From positions 105,976 through 169,975 of the forward strand of contig JAVJSV010000008.1 in NCBI GenBank assembly GCA_040219235.1: a DNA stretch of 64,000 nt, written 5' to 3'. This document shows positions 44,024 through 51,739 of the stretch, in pieces (position 1 is the stretch's first letter; each line of letters begins with the position of its first letter). Origin of the DNA: Rhodospirillaceae bacterium (GTDB lineage: Bacteria; Pseudomonadota; Alphaproteobacteria; Rhodospirillales; Rhodospirillaceae). A program made the position numbers and the translations under genes. The notes under the pieces are model-generated. The model was not told the DNA's origin, did not search any database, and was given only the letters and a program-made list of their open reading frames with translations.

Positions 44024-45253
44024 ATGACGACACAGAAAAGTTCACCGCCGACCTCTGTATGGTCCCCCCTCACTGAGCCCGCATTCCGGATCTTCTGGGG
44101 CGGCATGTCACTGTCGACCGCTGCCTTTTGGATGCAAAACATTGCCGTCACCTGGCTGATGAAATCTTGGACCGACAGCGATCCGGTGATGGTATCGCTG
44201 GTACAAACGGCTTTGTTTCTGCCCGTCATGGTGCTGTCTCTGCCCGCAGGAAGCATCGCTGATAAATTTGATCGTCGCCGTCTGCTGATGATCTCGCAAG
44301 TTGCCATGATGCTGGCACCGCTCTCTATTGCCGTGCTTGCGCTGATGAACATTGAAAGCCCGCTTGCGCTGTTGGCCTGCACAGCCTTGTTGGCCGTTGG
44401 CAACGCGCTGAAGCTGCCGTGCCAATCTGCCCTGTTGCCCGCCCTGATTGACAAAGACCGCCTGCCCTTCGCGGTGAGTCTGTTTAGCATGGCGATTAAT
44501 GGCGGGCGGATTATTGGGCCTGGGCTGGCCGGTGCGTTATTGCCCCTGGTTGGCGCGATGGCGTTATTTCTTGGCAACTCAATGATTTACTTGCTCTATG
44601 TCCTGATCTTGTGGCGGTTGCCGATCACCACAACACAACAACACAACAATACGTCTTCTTTTGTTAAAGGTCTGGTGGAATTAAAAGACTGGGTTGTGAT
44701 CACGCCAAGCTACGCGACGATCTTATTGCGCGGTGGGCTTTACTTCTGCGCCTGGGCGACCATCCTGGCAGTGGTGCCCTTAATTGCTGACAGCGCGGCC
44801 GACTTCGGAATTCTGTATGGTGTGTTTGGGGCAGGCGCGATTGCCGGAGCCTCGTTATATGGCTATTCATCGCGTCTCGGCACCCGCTCATCTGCTGTGA
44901 CCGTCGCCATTATGCTGCATGCGGCCTGTATTTTTATGTTGTCGTTTGCTGATACCTTTATTGTCCAAGCCATGCTGATGGCCTTGGTTGGAAGTGCGTC
45001 CTTCTTTGTGATGACGACCTTGCAAGTGAGCGCACAACTGCAACTGCCTGACAAAATTCGGGGCCGGGGCCTTGCCCTTATGACCACCGTTTTTATGGGC
45101 GCAACGGCCTTGTCTAGTCCAATCTGGGGAAGCCTTGCGAACGCCTTGACGGCAGATATGGCTCTGCGAATTGCAGGCGGGGCATCAGCGATTTTTGCAC
45201 TTTTACTGGCCGGACGACGCATTGAACCACTCTCTGCGTCTTCACCTCATTAG
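44024..45253 (+). CDS. MFS transporter (EntS-like / MFS_3 type)
   Basis: 409 residues from ATG 44024; a TTG at 43934 would add a repetitive, poorly supported N-terminus. About 12 membrane helices. PLTEPAFRIFWGGMSLSTAA and AAFWMQNIAVTWLMKSWTDS open helix 1, and LPAGSIADKFDRRRLLMISQ is the loop 2-3 MFS motif. This group includes exporters of siderophores and other small molecules. Divergent from the metallo-beta-lactamase-fold gene; its end overlaps a convergent small gene by four bases. Direction of transport unknown. Confidence 0.88.
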   Translation: MTTQKSSPPTSVWSPLTEPAFRIFWGGMSLSTAAFWMQNIAVTWLMKSWTDSDPVMVSLVQTALFLPVMVLSLPAGSIADKFDRRRLLMISQVAMMLAPLSIAVLALMNIESPLALLACTALLAVGNALKLPCQSALLPALIDKDRLPFAVSLFSMAINGGRIIGPGLAGALLPLVGAMALFLGNSMIYLLYVLILWRLPITTTQQHNNTSSFVKGLVELKDWVVITPSYATILLRGGLYFCAWATILAVVPLIADSAADFGILYGVFGAGAIAGASLYGYSSRLGTRSSAVTVAIMLHAACIFMLSFADTFIVQAMLMALVGSASFFVMTTLQVSAQLQLPDKIRGRGLALMTTVFMGATALSSPIWGSLANALTADMALRIAGGASAIFALLLAGRRIEPLSASSPH

Positions 45254-45537
45254 CGATGGGTTGCGCCGCCAGACCCAACATCATCACCCGCCGTATCTTT
45301 GTGAGGTTGTGACCCAGCTTTTTCGATACTTGGGTCCTTCTTGAGGTTTTTGCTTTCCTCAACAACCTCGGCGATGCCATGTCTGGGCGTATGGCCTGAA
45401 CCGCGCGCAGTCGAACCTGATGCCCCAACATCGTCGACTGCGGGGTCAGGATGAACCTGCTTAGATGCTGAATCCAAGCTATGGTCTACTTTTGGAGCTC
45501 TTTGATTGCCCGATGGGTCTTTAGACTGTGAAGCCAT
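45250..45537 (-). CDS. Small hydrophilic, probably disordered protein with duplicated DDVG motif
   Basis: 95 residues, not recognised. Composition is rich in Ser, Gly, Asp, Lys and Pro with no hydrophobic core, so it is likely unstructured. A motif occurs twice: DPAVDDVGASGSTARGSG (~31-48) and DTAGDDVGSGGATHR (~81-95). AAGG lies eight bases before the ATG, which supports translation. It follows the secreted protein gene by 34 bases and may be in the same transcript. Some stress-linked small proteins have this composition, but no function is claimed. Confidence 0.6.
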   Translation of the reverse strand: MASQSKDPSGNQRAPKVDHSLDSASKQVHPDPAVDDVGASGSTARGSGHTPRHGIAEVVEESKNLKKDPSIEKAGSQPHKDTAGDDVGSGGATHR

Positions 45538-45571
45538 TTATTTCGCCTTTCGATTTAACAAAATACTCTGA

Positions 45572-46045
45572 TTAGCAGGATACACCTGCTTTTTCTGTCT
45601 GACACAAAGGATCTTGCGTTGGCCCCTTGATCACCATGTATTGGCCTTCACTCATTACGTACTCTGAGAACTCTCCCGGGTCCAAAAACACTTCGATAAA
45701 AGACGCCGCCGCAATTTCATCGGGATCGGGTAAATCTTGATACAAGCTATCACCCTGGTTCACATCACAGGGAAAGGGCACTGAGATTTCATCGCCTTCT
45801 TCGAGGTCCCCTACGCGGGCCCGAAACACCCGAACGACGGTGCCCTGCAGTGTACATTCGCCAGGCGTAAACTCCGGAACGGACAACTCAGTCACTGTCA
45901 TTTGCAGGTGAAACGCCGCAACCAGCCGTGCACGATAGTTAGGCTCTGGCGCAGCATTCAGCGGGGCCACAAGAAGAAGGGTCAGTACACCGCTCCATAG
46001 AGCGATGAGCAGATCGCGAACATGCTTGGACATAAAATCGTACAT
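45572..46045 (-). CDS. Secreted protein of unknown function
   Basis: 157 residues from ATG 46045, chosen for GGGAGGT seven bases upstream. The signal peptide (DLLIALWSGVLTLLLVAPLN then AAPEP) predicts periplasmic export. The mature domain is beta-rich with four cysteines (in GECTLQGTV, PFPCDVNQ, PLCQTEK and GVSC), which could form two disulfides. No family recognised. It lies upstream of the small disordered protein and is divergent from the cytochrome b gene. Confidence 0.65.
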   Translation of the reverse strand: MYDFMSKHVRDLLIALWSGVLTLLLVAPLNAAPEPNYRARLVAAFHLQMTVTELSVPEFTPGECTLQGTVVRVFRARVGDLEEGDEISVPFPCDVNQGDSLYQDLPDPDEIAAASFIEVFLDPGEFSEYVMSEGQYMVIKGPTQDPLCQTEKAGVSC

Positions 46046-46200
46046 ATCAAGACCTCCCTGTTTAGGATTTTTACTCACTGACACACTCTAGGATACCTAA
46101 ACTCAGCGCATTGATTAAGCGCAATAAAGCATGCTCATATCGGATTATGCTGGAACTGAGCTGCAACGAACTGTAAATTTAAATGCGTTGGAGAACCGGA

Positions 46201-46950
46201 ATGGTATTACAAGAATATAAAGTTTGGGATGCGACGACCCGTGTATTCCATTGGGTTAACGTCCTCTGCATGGTCGGTCTTATTGCACTCGGGACGACGA
46301 TTTTGAATGCCAGCAGCCTTGGCATCCCAAACAGTGGAAAGATCATTTTAAAAACCGTCCATGTGTGGGTCGGGTACGTCTTTATCCTGAATTTACTGTG
46401 GCGGTTGATATGGGCTTTTATCGGTGGGCCGTTTGCCCGCTGGCGCGCCATCCTGCCGTTTGGATCGGGATATACAGAGAAATTGTCAAAAGAATTGGCG
46501 GCGCTGCGCGGACAAAGCGCTAGCCATAGTCATACGACATATGCAGGGCACTCCCCATTGGGCCGCATTGCCGTGACGATCTTGCTGCTCTGCCTGGTGA
46601 TCCAAGGCGTATCCGGAATAGTTTTAGCTGGCACAGATGTATACATGCCGCCTCTTGGTGGTTTTTTTGCAGAGTGGGTGGCTGCTGATGGATTATCAGC
46701 TTCTCAGGTCCTGCCATATGCTCCCGATACCGTGAACCCTGATGCCTATGCAGAAATGCGTGCCTTGCGCAGCCCGTTTTATCAAACCCATGAGTTCACC
46801 TATTTCGTTTTACTGGGCCTCATCGCACTTCACATCTTTGCTGTTGTGTTGACCGATATCAAACGCGGTGGTGGTATTATTTCAGCGATGTTTACAGGTA
46901 AGAAGGTCTTCGCGACTCCGCCGGAAGATATTTCAGAGTCTCAGGAATGA
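46201..46950 (+). CDS. Cytochrome b561-type membrane protein
   Basis: 249 residues from ATG 46201 (GGAGA nine bases upstream); an ATG-less extension to 46183 is less likely. Four or five membrane helices carry the haem-ligand histidines: VWDATTRVFHWVNVLC in helix 1, KTVHVWVGYVFILN in helix 2, and THEFTYFVLLGLIALHIFAV in the last helix. The layout matches Ni,Fe-hydrogenase b-type/cytochrome b561 proteins that pass electrons between the quinone pool and a periplasmic partner. It converges on and overlaps by ten bases the ApbE gene, so it is a likely part of the redox module on its right. Confidence 0.85.
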   Translation: MVLQEYKVWDATTRVFHWVNVLCMVGLIALGTTILNASSLGIPNSGKIILKTVHVWVGYVFILNLLWRLIWAFIGGPFARWRAILPFGSGYTEKLSKELAALRGQSASHSHTTYAGHSPLGRIAVTILLLCLVIQGVSGIVLAGTDVYMPPLGGFFAEWVAADGLSASQVLPYAPDTVNPDAYAEMRALRSPFYQTHEFTYFVLLGLIALHIFAVVLTDIKRGGGIISAMFTGKKVFATPPEDISESQE

Positions 46951-48095
46951 GGATTACACTTCAGCCTGTCTAAAGTGACGGCATCTGACCTTGAGAAAAC
47001 CGATAGAGACGTGTCCACATTATCTAAGAGTAACGTGACGTCATCCGCATTTCCGCCTTGCGTATAGATCACGTTTAACCGGTTATCCGCACTGTCCTTA
47101 TTATCTGCCGGTCGGATAAAAACGCCATAGGTGCCTGAACACCCGCTCAGCAACTTGAGACCCTTTTCCGCGCCCAAAACAAACACCGCCGTCGACAGAG
47201 CGTCCGCGGCCATAGCTGTAGGAGCAACCACCGTCACAGCGATCAGACCCGGAACGGGCCAGCCTGAGCGCGGGTCAATGAGATGGTTATAGCGCACGCC
47301 ATCCACCTCAAAAAAGCGGTCATAATCCCCAGAGGTCGAAACAGCCCCGTCAGTCAGCCGAATACGGCCGATCAGCCGGTCTTCACGGGGGTGCTGAATG
47401 CCAACAGACCATGCATCGCCGCTCGGTGCGGGTCCAAACACCGCGACAGTGCCACCAAGGTTGATCAGGGCAGCCGTGACCCCGCGGGACTTAAGCAGCT
47501 CCACTGTATCGTCAATGGCAAAACCTTTGGCGATGCCACCAAGGTCAATTGCTATGCCCTTCCCAAGAGACACACTCTTGCTCTCTTTATTCAACACAAC
47601 GTTCTTATAGGACACACGCTTCAGAACTGTATCAACGTCTTCTTGGAGTGGCAGTGTCTGGCGTGTGTTGCGGTAGAACCCCCAAAGCTCGACCAATGGC
47701 TGAACAGTGATATCAAACGCGCCAGCGCTTAAATTCGCATAATAATTTGACGCAGCGAGAATATCGTAGAACGTGTCACTGATACTGACGGGACCACTCC
47801 CGGCACGGGCATTGAGAGACACAATATCACTGTCTGGTTTGTAAAGACTCATCGACGTGTCAAACGCAGCGATCAACGCATGTGCGGCTTCAAGATCAGC
47901 CAGCGCTTGGAGGGCTTGCACTTCCGATCGGTAAACGGTGATTTCCAGCGTGGTCCCCATCACCATCCAAGCGCGGGTCACAGGTTGTAAGGTGTCTTTA
48001 GAGTCACCTTGGTTATCACAGGATGCGACACCAAAAGCGGCAACCACACAAAAGATGAAAGCACGACTGTTTTGGAAATGAGGCACAGCGGTCAA
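46941..48095 (-). CDS. apbE: FAD:protein FMN transferase (ApbE), lipoprotein
   Basis: 384 residues from TTG 48095, directly after the stop of the preceding gene; GTG 48086 is an alternative start. A signal peptide with lipobox GVASC predicts a lipid-anchored periplasmic protein. ApbE features: MGTTLEITVYRSEVQALQAL near the start, IAIDLGGIAKGFAIDDTVEL (FAD- and Mg-binding core) and NHLIDPRSGWPVPGLIAVTV. It attaches FMN from FAD to a Ser/Thr of target proteins. The FMN-binding gene two genes upstream has the target motif, so it is the likely substrate. Last gene of a leftward operon. Confidence 0.92.
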   Translation of the reverse strand: MTAVPHFQNSRAFIFCVVAAFGVASCDNQGDSKDTLQPVTRAWMVMGTTLEITVYRSEVQALQALADLEAAHALIAAFDTSMSLYKPDSDIVSLNARAGSGPVSISDTFYDILAASNYYANLSAGAFDITVQPLVELWGFYRNTRQTLPLQEDVDTVLKRVSYKNVVLNKESKSVSLGKGIAIDLGGIAKGFAIDDTVELLKSRGVTAALINLGGTVAVFGPAPSGDAWSVGIQHPREDRLIGRIRLTDGAVSTSGDYDRFFEVDGVRYNHLIDPRSGWPVPGLIAVTVVAPTAMAADALSTAVFVLGAEKGLKLLSGCSGTYGVFIRPADNKDSADNRLNVIYTQGGNADDVTLLLDNVDTSLSVFSRSDAVTLDRLKCNPHS

Positions 48096-49109
48096 TTAAC
48101 CGATAGGCTCTTGTATTGCTTTTTTCTCAGCCTTGGCGACCATTAACCAATGTACGCATTTGGCTTTATCATCATACATAATTTCACAATCATCACAGCG
48201 CACACATTCGGTGACTGATATTTTTGGCCCGTCAATCGCGCCCCACTCGCATACCTTTTCACACAGTTTGCAGGTGTTGCACTGTTTCCATCTTTTAATG
48301 CCGAACACTGTGAGATTGGACATGAGTCCAAGACCCGCACCGACCATGCACAAATAACGGCAATAAAAATTACGGATGAAGACTGTGGTGAGTAGCAAAA
48401 TCCCGAGTAAGGTCCACATGACCACTGTGCCGCTGAGCGTAAACATCCAAAACGGCTCGACATATTTGTATATCGTGTTGTCCTGGGTGACGAAGAAATA
48501 GCCGAGCACAGAAAACAGCAGAACGTATTTCACGTAGATGGCACGACGGTCTATATGCGCTGGCAATTCAAACCTCAGCTTTGCGGGCAAGATACGATCC
48601 ATCAATTGGGTCATTGCCCCAAACGCGCAAATCCGCCCGCAATACAGGCGCCCCCAGAAGATTGTCGACACAATCGTAAAGACCATAAGCAAGTACCACG
48701 TGAGATTGTACTCAAATATGGGGAATGACAGATTCATCAGCCCAAACAGATGCACGATGGACACCAGATTGCTTTTCACAAACCCCATATAGGCGACAGC
48801 AACCACCATGGTGACATACTTCAAGGGACGACTTTTCTTAAAAAAACTGACCATGGCCAGAGTCAGGAAAGCGGTGAGCGCTGTCAGATCAATAATGACT
48901 TTCCGGTCAAAGGTCGGCTGCGTTTTGTCATCTTCAGCGATCAGAGCGTTGAGGTCTGACAGAGAAAGCTCTTTGGGAACTGACTCTTGCTGTAGAGACG
49001 CCGCCATAACAAAGCTGTCGGCGGACGTATCAGCAACAGCTTGTACCGGCATCGACAAAGTAATGCCAACGGCCAGAACCTTCAGGATATGAGTCACGTT
49101 TCTGATCAC
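48096..49109 (-). CDS. Polytopic 4Fe-4S membrane protein (NosR/NapH-like)
   Basis: 337 residues. After an N-terminal signal-like segment there are about six membrane helices. Two paired-cysteine sites lie at helix ends: RLYCGRICAFGAMT and RNFYCRYLCMVGAG. The C-terminus binds 4Fe-4S clusters, with CNTCKLCEKVCEW and a second set in ECVRCDDCEIMYDDKAKC. This is the architecture of the NosR/NirI/NapH electron-transfer proteins, which move electrons across the membrane to periplasmic partners. Its ATG overlaps the stop of the FMN-binding gene (ATGA) and its own stop abuts the ApbE start. No nosZ or napA is in the window. Confidence 0.87.
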   Translation of the reverse strand: MIRNVTHILKVLAVGITLSMPVQAVADTSADSFVMAASLQQESVPKELSLSDLNALIAEDDKTQPTFDRKVIIDLTALTAFLTLAMVSFFKKSRPLKYVTMVVAVAYMGFVKSNLVSIVHLFGLMNLSFPIFEYNLTWYLLMVFTIVSTIFWGRLYCGRICAFGAMTQLMDRILPAKLRFELPAHIDRRAIYVKYVLLFSVLGYFFVTQDNTIYKYVEPFWMFTLSGTVVMWTLLGILLLTTVFIRNFYCRYLCMVGAGLGLMSNLTVFGIKRWKQCNTCKLCEKVCEWGAIDGPKISVTECVRCDDCEIMYDDKAKCVHWLMVAKAEKKAIQEPIG

Positions 49110-49678
49110 TGTTTATTTAGCGACGACAGATGTTGCCGGGCAATTTGCCGCGCACTCTTGCGTATCACCCGCGCCGCACTTTCAATAGAGATGGTCGCGC
49201 GACTGACAGAATCGATGTCGTCCCCTTCGACAAAGGGATCAAGAATGCTCTTACCCGGGAATTGAGCAGCGAATTCTTCTGGCTCGATTGAGAAATAGCC
49301 AAAAGGCTCATAGTGGTCGATGAGCTTGATGCCAGTGATGACACCTTCAACCGTCATCCCAACCAAAATCTCCAACTCACTCTCATAGGCCCATTCATCG
49401 GGCTCGACTTCATGGGTCATGAACGCAAAACCAACCAGTTGTACTTCACCAGACTCTGGGTCTGTCGCATAAGCCTTATGATGTGGCAGCAGCCCCTCTT
49501 TGATGGAGAACACTTCAGCCGAGGGGAAGACCTGCTTGAGCAATGCCTGTTGAGCCTCATCAGCCTGCTCAATGGCAAGTGTGGGGACCGGTGCCAAGAC
49601 GGTTTGCGAGAGAACAATTCCAGCGAGCACGACAAAAATCACACTCGCGGCAACCAATCGCCTTTTCTGCGGCGTCAT
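49106..49678 (-). CDS. Exported FMN-binding domain protein, likely ApbE target
   Basis: 190 residues from ATG 49678 (an in-frame extension to 50071 overlaps the haemoglobin gene and is rejected). A hydrophobic N-terminus (ASVIFVVLAGIVLSQTVLA) is a signal anchor. The FMN-binding domain runs ~75-185. DSVSRATIS (157-165) matches the flavinylation motif S/T-G-A-T/S with Arg for Gly; Thr162 is the likely covalent FMN site. It is directly coupled to the 4Fe-4S membrane protein and ApbE, so it should carry electrons in the periplasm. Confidence 0.88.
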   Translation of the reverse strand: MTPQKRRLVAASVIFVVLAGIVLSQTVLAPVPTLAIEQADEAQQALLKQVFPSAEVFSIKEGLLPHHKAYATDPESGEVQLVGFAFMTHEVEPDEWAYESELEILVGMTVEGVITGIKLIDHYEPFGYFSIEPEEFAAQFPGKSILDPFVEGDDIDSVSRATISIESAARVIRKSARQIARQHLSSLNKQ

Positions 49679-49766
49679 ACACCACTCCACTTCTGTAACT
49701 CTATTGAGGGGTAGATTACGGAATGTGGCGCAATAATCAAAAGAAGTCTTATATATTGACCGGATT

Positions 49767-50273
49767 TCAGCGGGATATAATCTCGGAAGACATTGGCGCG
49801 AGCTTGGCAAGCAGCTTGTTCTGGATGCGAAATGGCACCTGAAACTCGGCCATGGATAGCTGTAGGTTTTCGACCAAGACGTTAAACTCACGCTGGGTAA
49901 TGCCATGGGCCTCATGCAAAGACTGCATAGGCCGCCCGGTGTAGTCGCAAGGACCGCCCAAAATATAGCAGAATTGCTCGCTGAGGGTTCTTTTGAACCT
50001 AACCTGGTCGATCGCAAAGAAAATGTCGCCAATGATAGGGTCCTCCAGGACCCGGTGCGTAAAATCCGCAACGATCTGGTCTATCCCTGCCTGGCCCCCA
50101 AATTGCTCAAAATATCGCTTATGCGTGTAAGGGGTAGCGCCAGCATTGGCATTAGAAATTGCGTATGGGTCAACGGGGTTCTCATCAGGAAGCGGCGATT
50201 GGCCGACAGCAGCGTTCATTGGCGCAAGGGAAAGACTTATAATCAAAGCAACGCGAACTGGATGACGGTACAC
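49767..50273 (-). CDS. Exported group I truncated haemoglobin
   Basis: 168 residues from GTG 50273, one base after the stop of the DUF3034 gene; an ATG at 50330 would overlap that gene by 56 bases. The N-terminus is a signal peptide (VYRHPVRVALIISLSLAPMN then AAVGQ). The globin opens YFEQFGGQAGIDQIVADFTH with the group I GG motif, and the proximal His lies in QSLHEAHGIT. It should bind O2, NO or another diatomic gas in the periplasm. Placed between DUF3034 and the FMN-binding protein in the same direction, it may receive electrons from this module. Export of a truncated haemoglobin is uncommon. Confidence 0.83.
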   Translation of the reverse strand: MYRHPVRVALIISLSLAPMNAAVGQSPLPDENPVDPYAISNANAGATPYTHKRYFEQFGGQAGIDQIVADFTHRVLEDPIIGDIFFAIDQVRFKRTLSEQFCYILGGPCDYTGRPMQSLHEAHGITQREFNVLVENLQLSMAEFQVPFRIQNKLLAKLAPMSSEIISR

Positions 50274-50274
50274 G

Positions 50275-51189
50275 TTAGAACCCCGCTTGCAGAGAAAAGT
50301 ACACACCATTTTGGTTCTCAAACGTTGCAACGCTTCCCAAACGGGTATGGGCCAAAGTTAAGGACACATTGTCTGTGATCGCGTAAGCCGCAAACAGATC
50401 CAGCCAATCATCTTCTTTTGCGAAACCTAAATTATTTGGTTTAAAGCGGTACTCCCCGCCGACCGCAAGGCGGCGCGACAACAGAAGAGCAACGGAAAAC
50501 TCAGGCTGTACTGCATAGCCAGAGGAGTCAGTAGATCCAAATCCAAGCAGACCCGTTTGATTCGCTTTGGTCAGCCGCAGCGTTCCATTCACAAGCAAAC
50601 TTTGGGCAAGGAAGAGCTTGGTCGCTGAAATATAAAAATCAGCACCATCACGACTGATTGCGCCAAGCCCTTTTACCAAGTCCCCACGATTGTTTCTTTT
50701 ATATTGAACGCCAGCAGCAATTTGCGGGAGCCATAAGTCCTGATCATAGACTGCATCTCCAACAAGCCGCACCTTAAGTCCTGCAACATCTTGTTTAATG
50801 TTAAAATCTTGCCCGAGCCCCAGCAGAGCACCGGCATCTCTGGTGTCAAAGATGTTGTGGCTATAAGATAATTCCACTTTGTCGTAGAAGCCAACGGCCG
50901 CACCGATTGAGGTCAGCGAGAAATCAGAGACGTGTACATGACTGACGTGACCAGTTGCGCCAATTCCACGATCAAGCTCATTCCCGGATATCGTTGCCCA
51001 CGGCGTCAAGGCACCACCGCCCGCCCCTGCTAAAGTTGTAATACCGCGGGTCAAGGGCAGCTTACCACCAACCTCAAAAAGCAGTTGCCCACTATTGGAG
51101 AACTGCCCATAGCCTTGTGATGGGAGCAATAGCACCGAACAAATGCCTATGAGAGCAAGCCATTTATGGTAAGTAGAATTCATAGGCAT
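50275..51189 (-). CDS. DUF3034 family outer-membrane-like protein
   Basis: 304 residues. The signal peptide ends at SQGYGQ. The body is beta-rich and matches DUF3034, with GKLPLTRGITTLAGAGGGAL and TPWATISGNELDRGIGATGH. It repeats strand-like patterns and ends in LQAGF, a terminal Phe as in outer-membrane barrels. Function unknown. It is the first gene of the leftward redox operon and is divergent from the STAS gene. Confidence 0.8.
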   Translation of the reverse strand: MPMNSTYHKWLALIGICSVLLLPSQGYGQFSNSGQLLFEVGGKLPLTRGITTLAGAGGGALTPWATISGNELDRGIGATGHVSHVHVSDFSLTSIGAAVGFYDKVELSYSHNIFDTRDAGALLGLGQDFNIKQDVAGLKVRLVGDAVYDQDLWLPQIAAGVQYKRNNRGDLVKGLGAISRDGADFYISATKLFLAQSLLVNGTLRLTKANQTGLLGFGSTDSSGYAVQPEFSVALLLSRRLAVGGEYRFKPNNLGFAKEDDWLDLFAAYAITDNVSLTLAHTRLGSVATFENQNGVYFSLQAGF

Positions 51190-51343
51190 TTAAAACATTT
51201 GAATATCTTATATCTAATAACCATCAAAGGCATACTGTACTACCAAGTGGTGAGATTCGCGAACTTATGCAAACCTGTTTGCGCTCAATTATCAGAACCG
51301 ACTGAGGCTCACCTTACCCGACGCATGGAAACAGGCTAAACAG

Positions 51344-51739
51344 ATGTCATACATACTAAAACATGCCGGACCGATTGACATCTTGGTATTGAATGGAGAC
51401 TTCGATGCCGCGCAGGTGGCAGAATTACGCAAAAGCGTACTTGAATCCCTTGAGAGTTCAGAATCTTCGCTGGCGATTGATATGTCTAACGTAAAGTTCG
51501 CCGACTCCAGCGGCGTCGGCTTTTTGGTCTCTTTGACTAAAAAGCTCACAGGCCCTGATCAGAAATTGATTGTTTGGGGGCTATCTGGTCAGCCGCTTGA
51601 AATTATTAAACTCACGCGTGTCGATAGTTTTATGAGCGTTTACGCTGACATGCCCACGTTTATTAAGTCACTTGGGACAGAAGCGCGCCGGAGCATGCTA
51701 GAGGCTATAGAAGCGGAAGCCGGAAGCGGACAGCATTAA
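51344..51739 (+). CDS. STAS-domain anti-sigma-factor antagonist-like protein
   Basis: 131 residues, a single STAS domain of SpoIIAA/RsbV type. KFADSSGVGFLVSLTKKL holds the conserved phospho-acceptor Ser55/Ser56, followed by a C-terminal helical tail. It is switched by a kinase that phosphorylates this serine and a PP2C phosphatase that removes the phosphate. The facing gene at 51736-53310 supplies both an anti-sigma-like ATPase domain and a phosphatase domain; the two genes overlap by four bases at their ends. No sigma factor is near, so the output is unknown. Confidence 0.9.
   Translation: MSYILKHAGPIDILVLNGDFDAAQVAELRKSVLESLESSESSLAIDMSNVKFADSSGVGFLVSLTKKLTGPDQKLIVWGLSGQPLEIIKLTRVDSFMSVYADMPTFIKSLGTEARRSMLEAIEAEAGSGQH

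Noticed and set aside
48096..49109. nosR or napH gene of denitrification
   Set aside because: Architecture fits, but there is no nosZ, nosD or nap gene nearby and the context is ApbE/FMN-binding/globin.
49679..50071. N-terminal extension of the FMN-binding gene
   Set aside because: It overlaps the truncated haemoglobin gene out of frame and carries no signal peptide; ATG 49678 gives a proper signal anchor.
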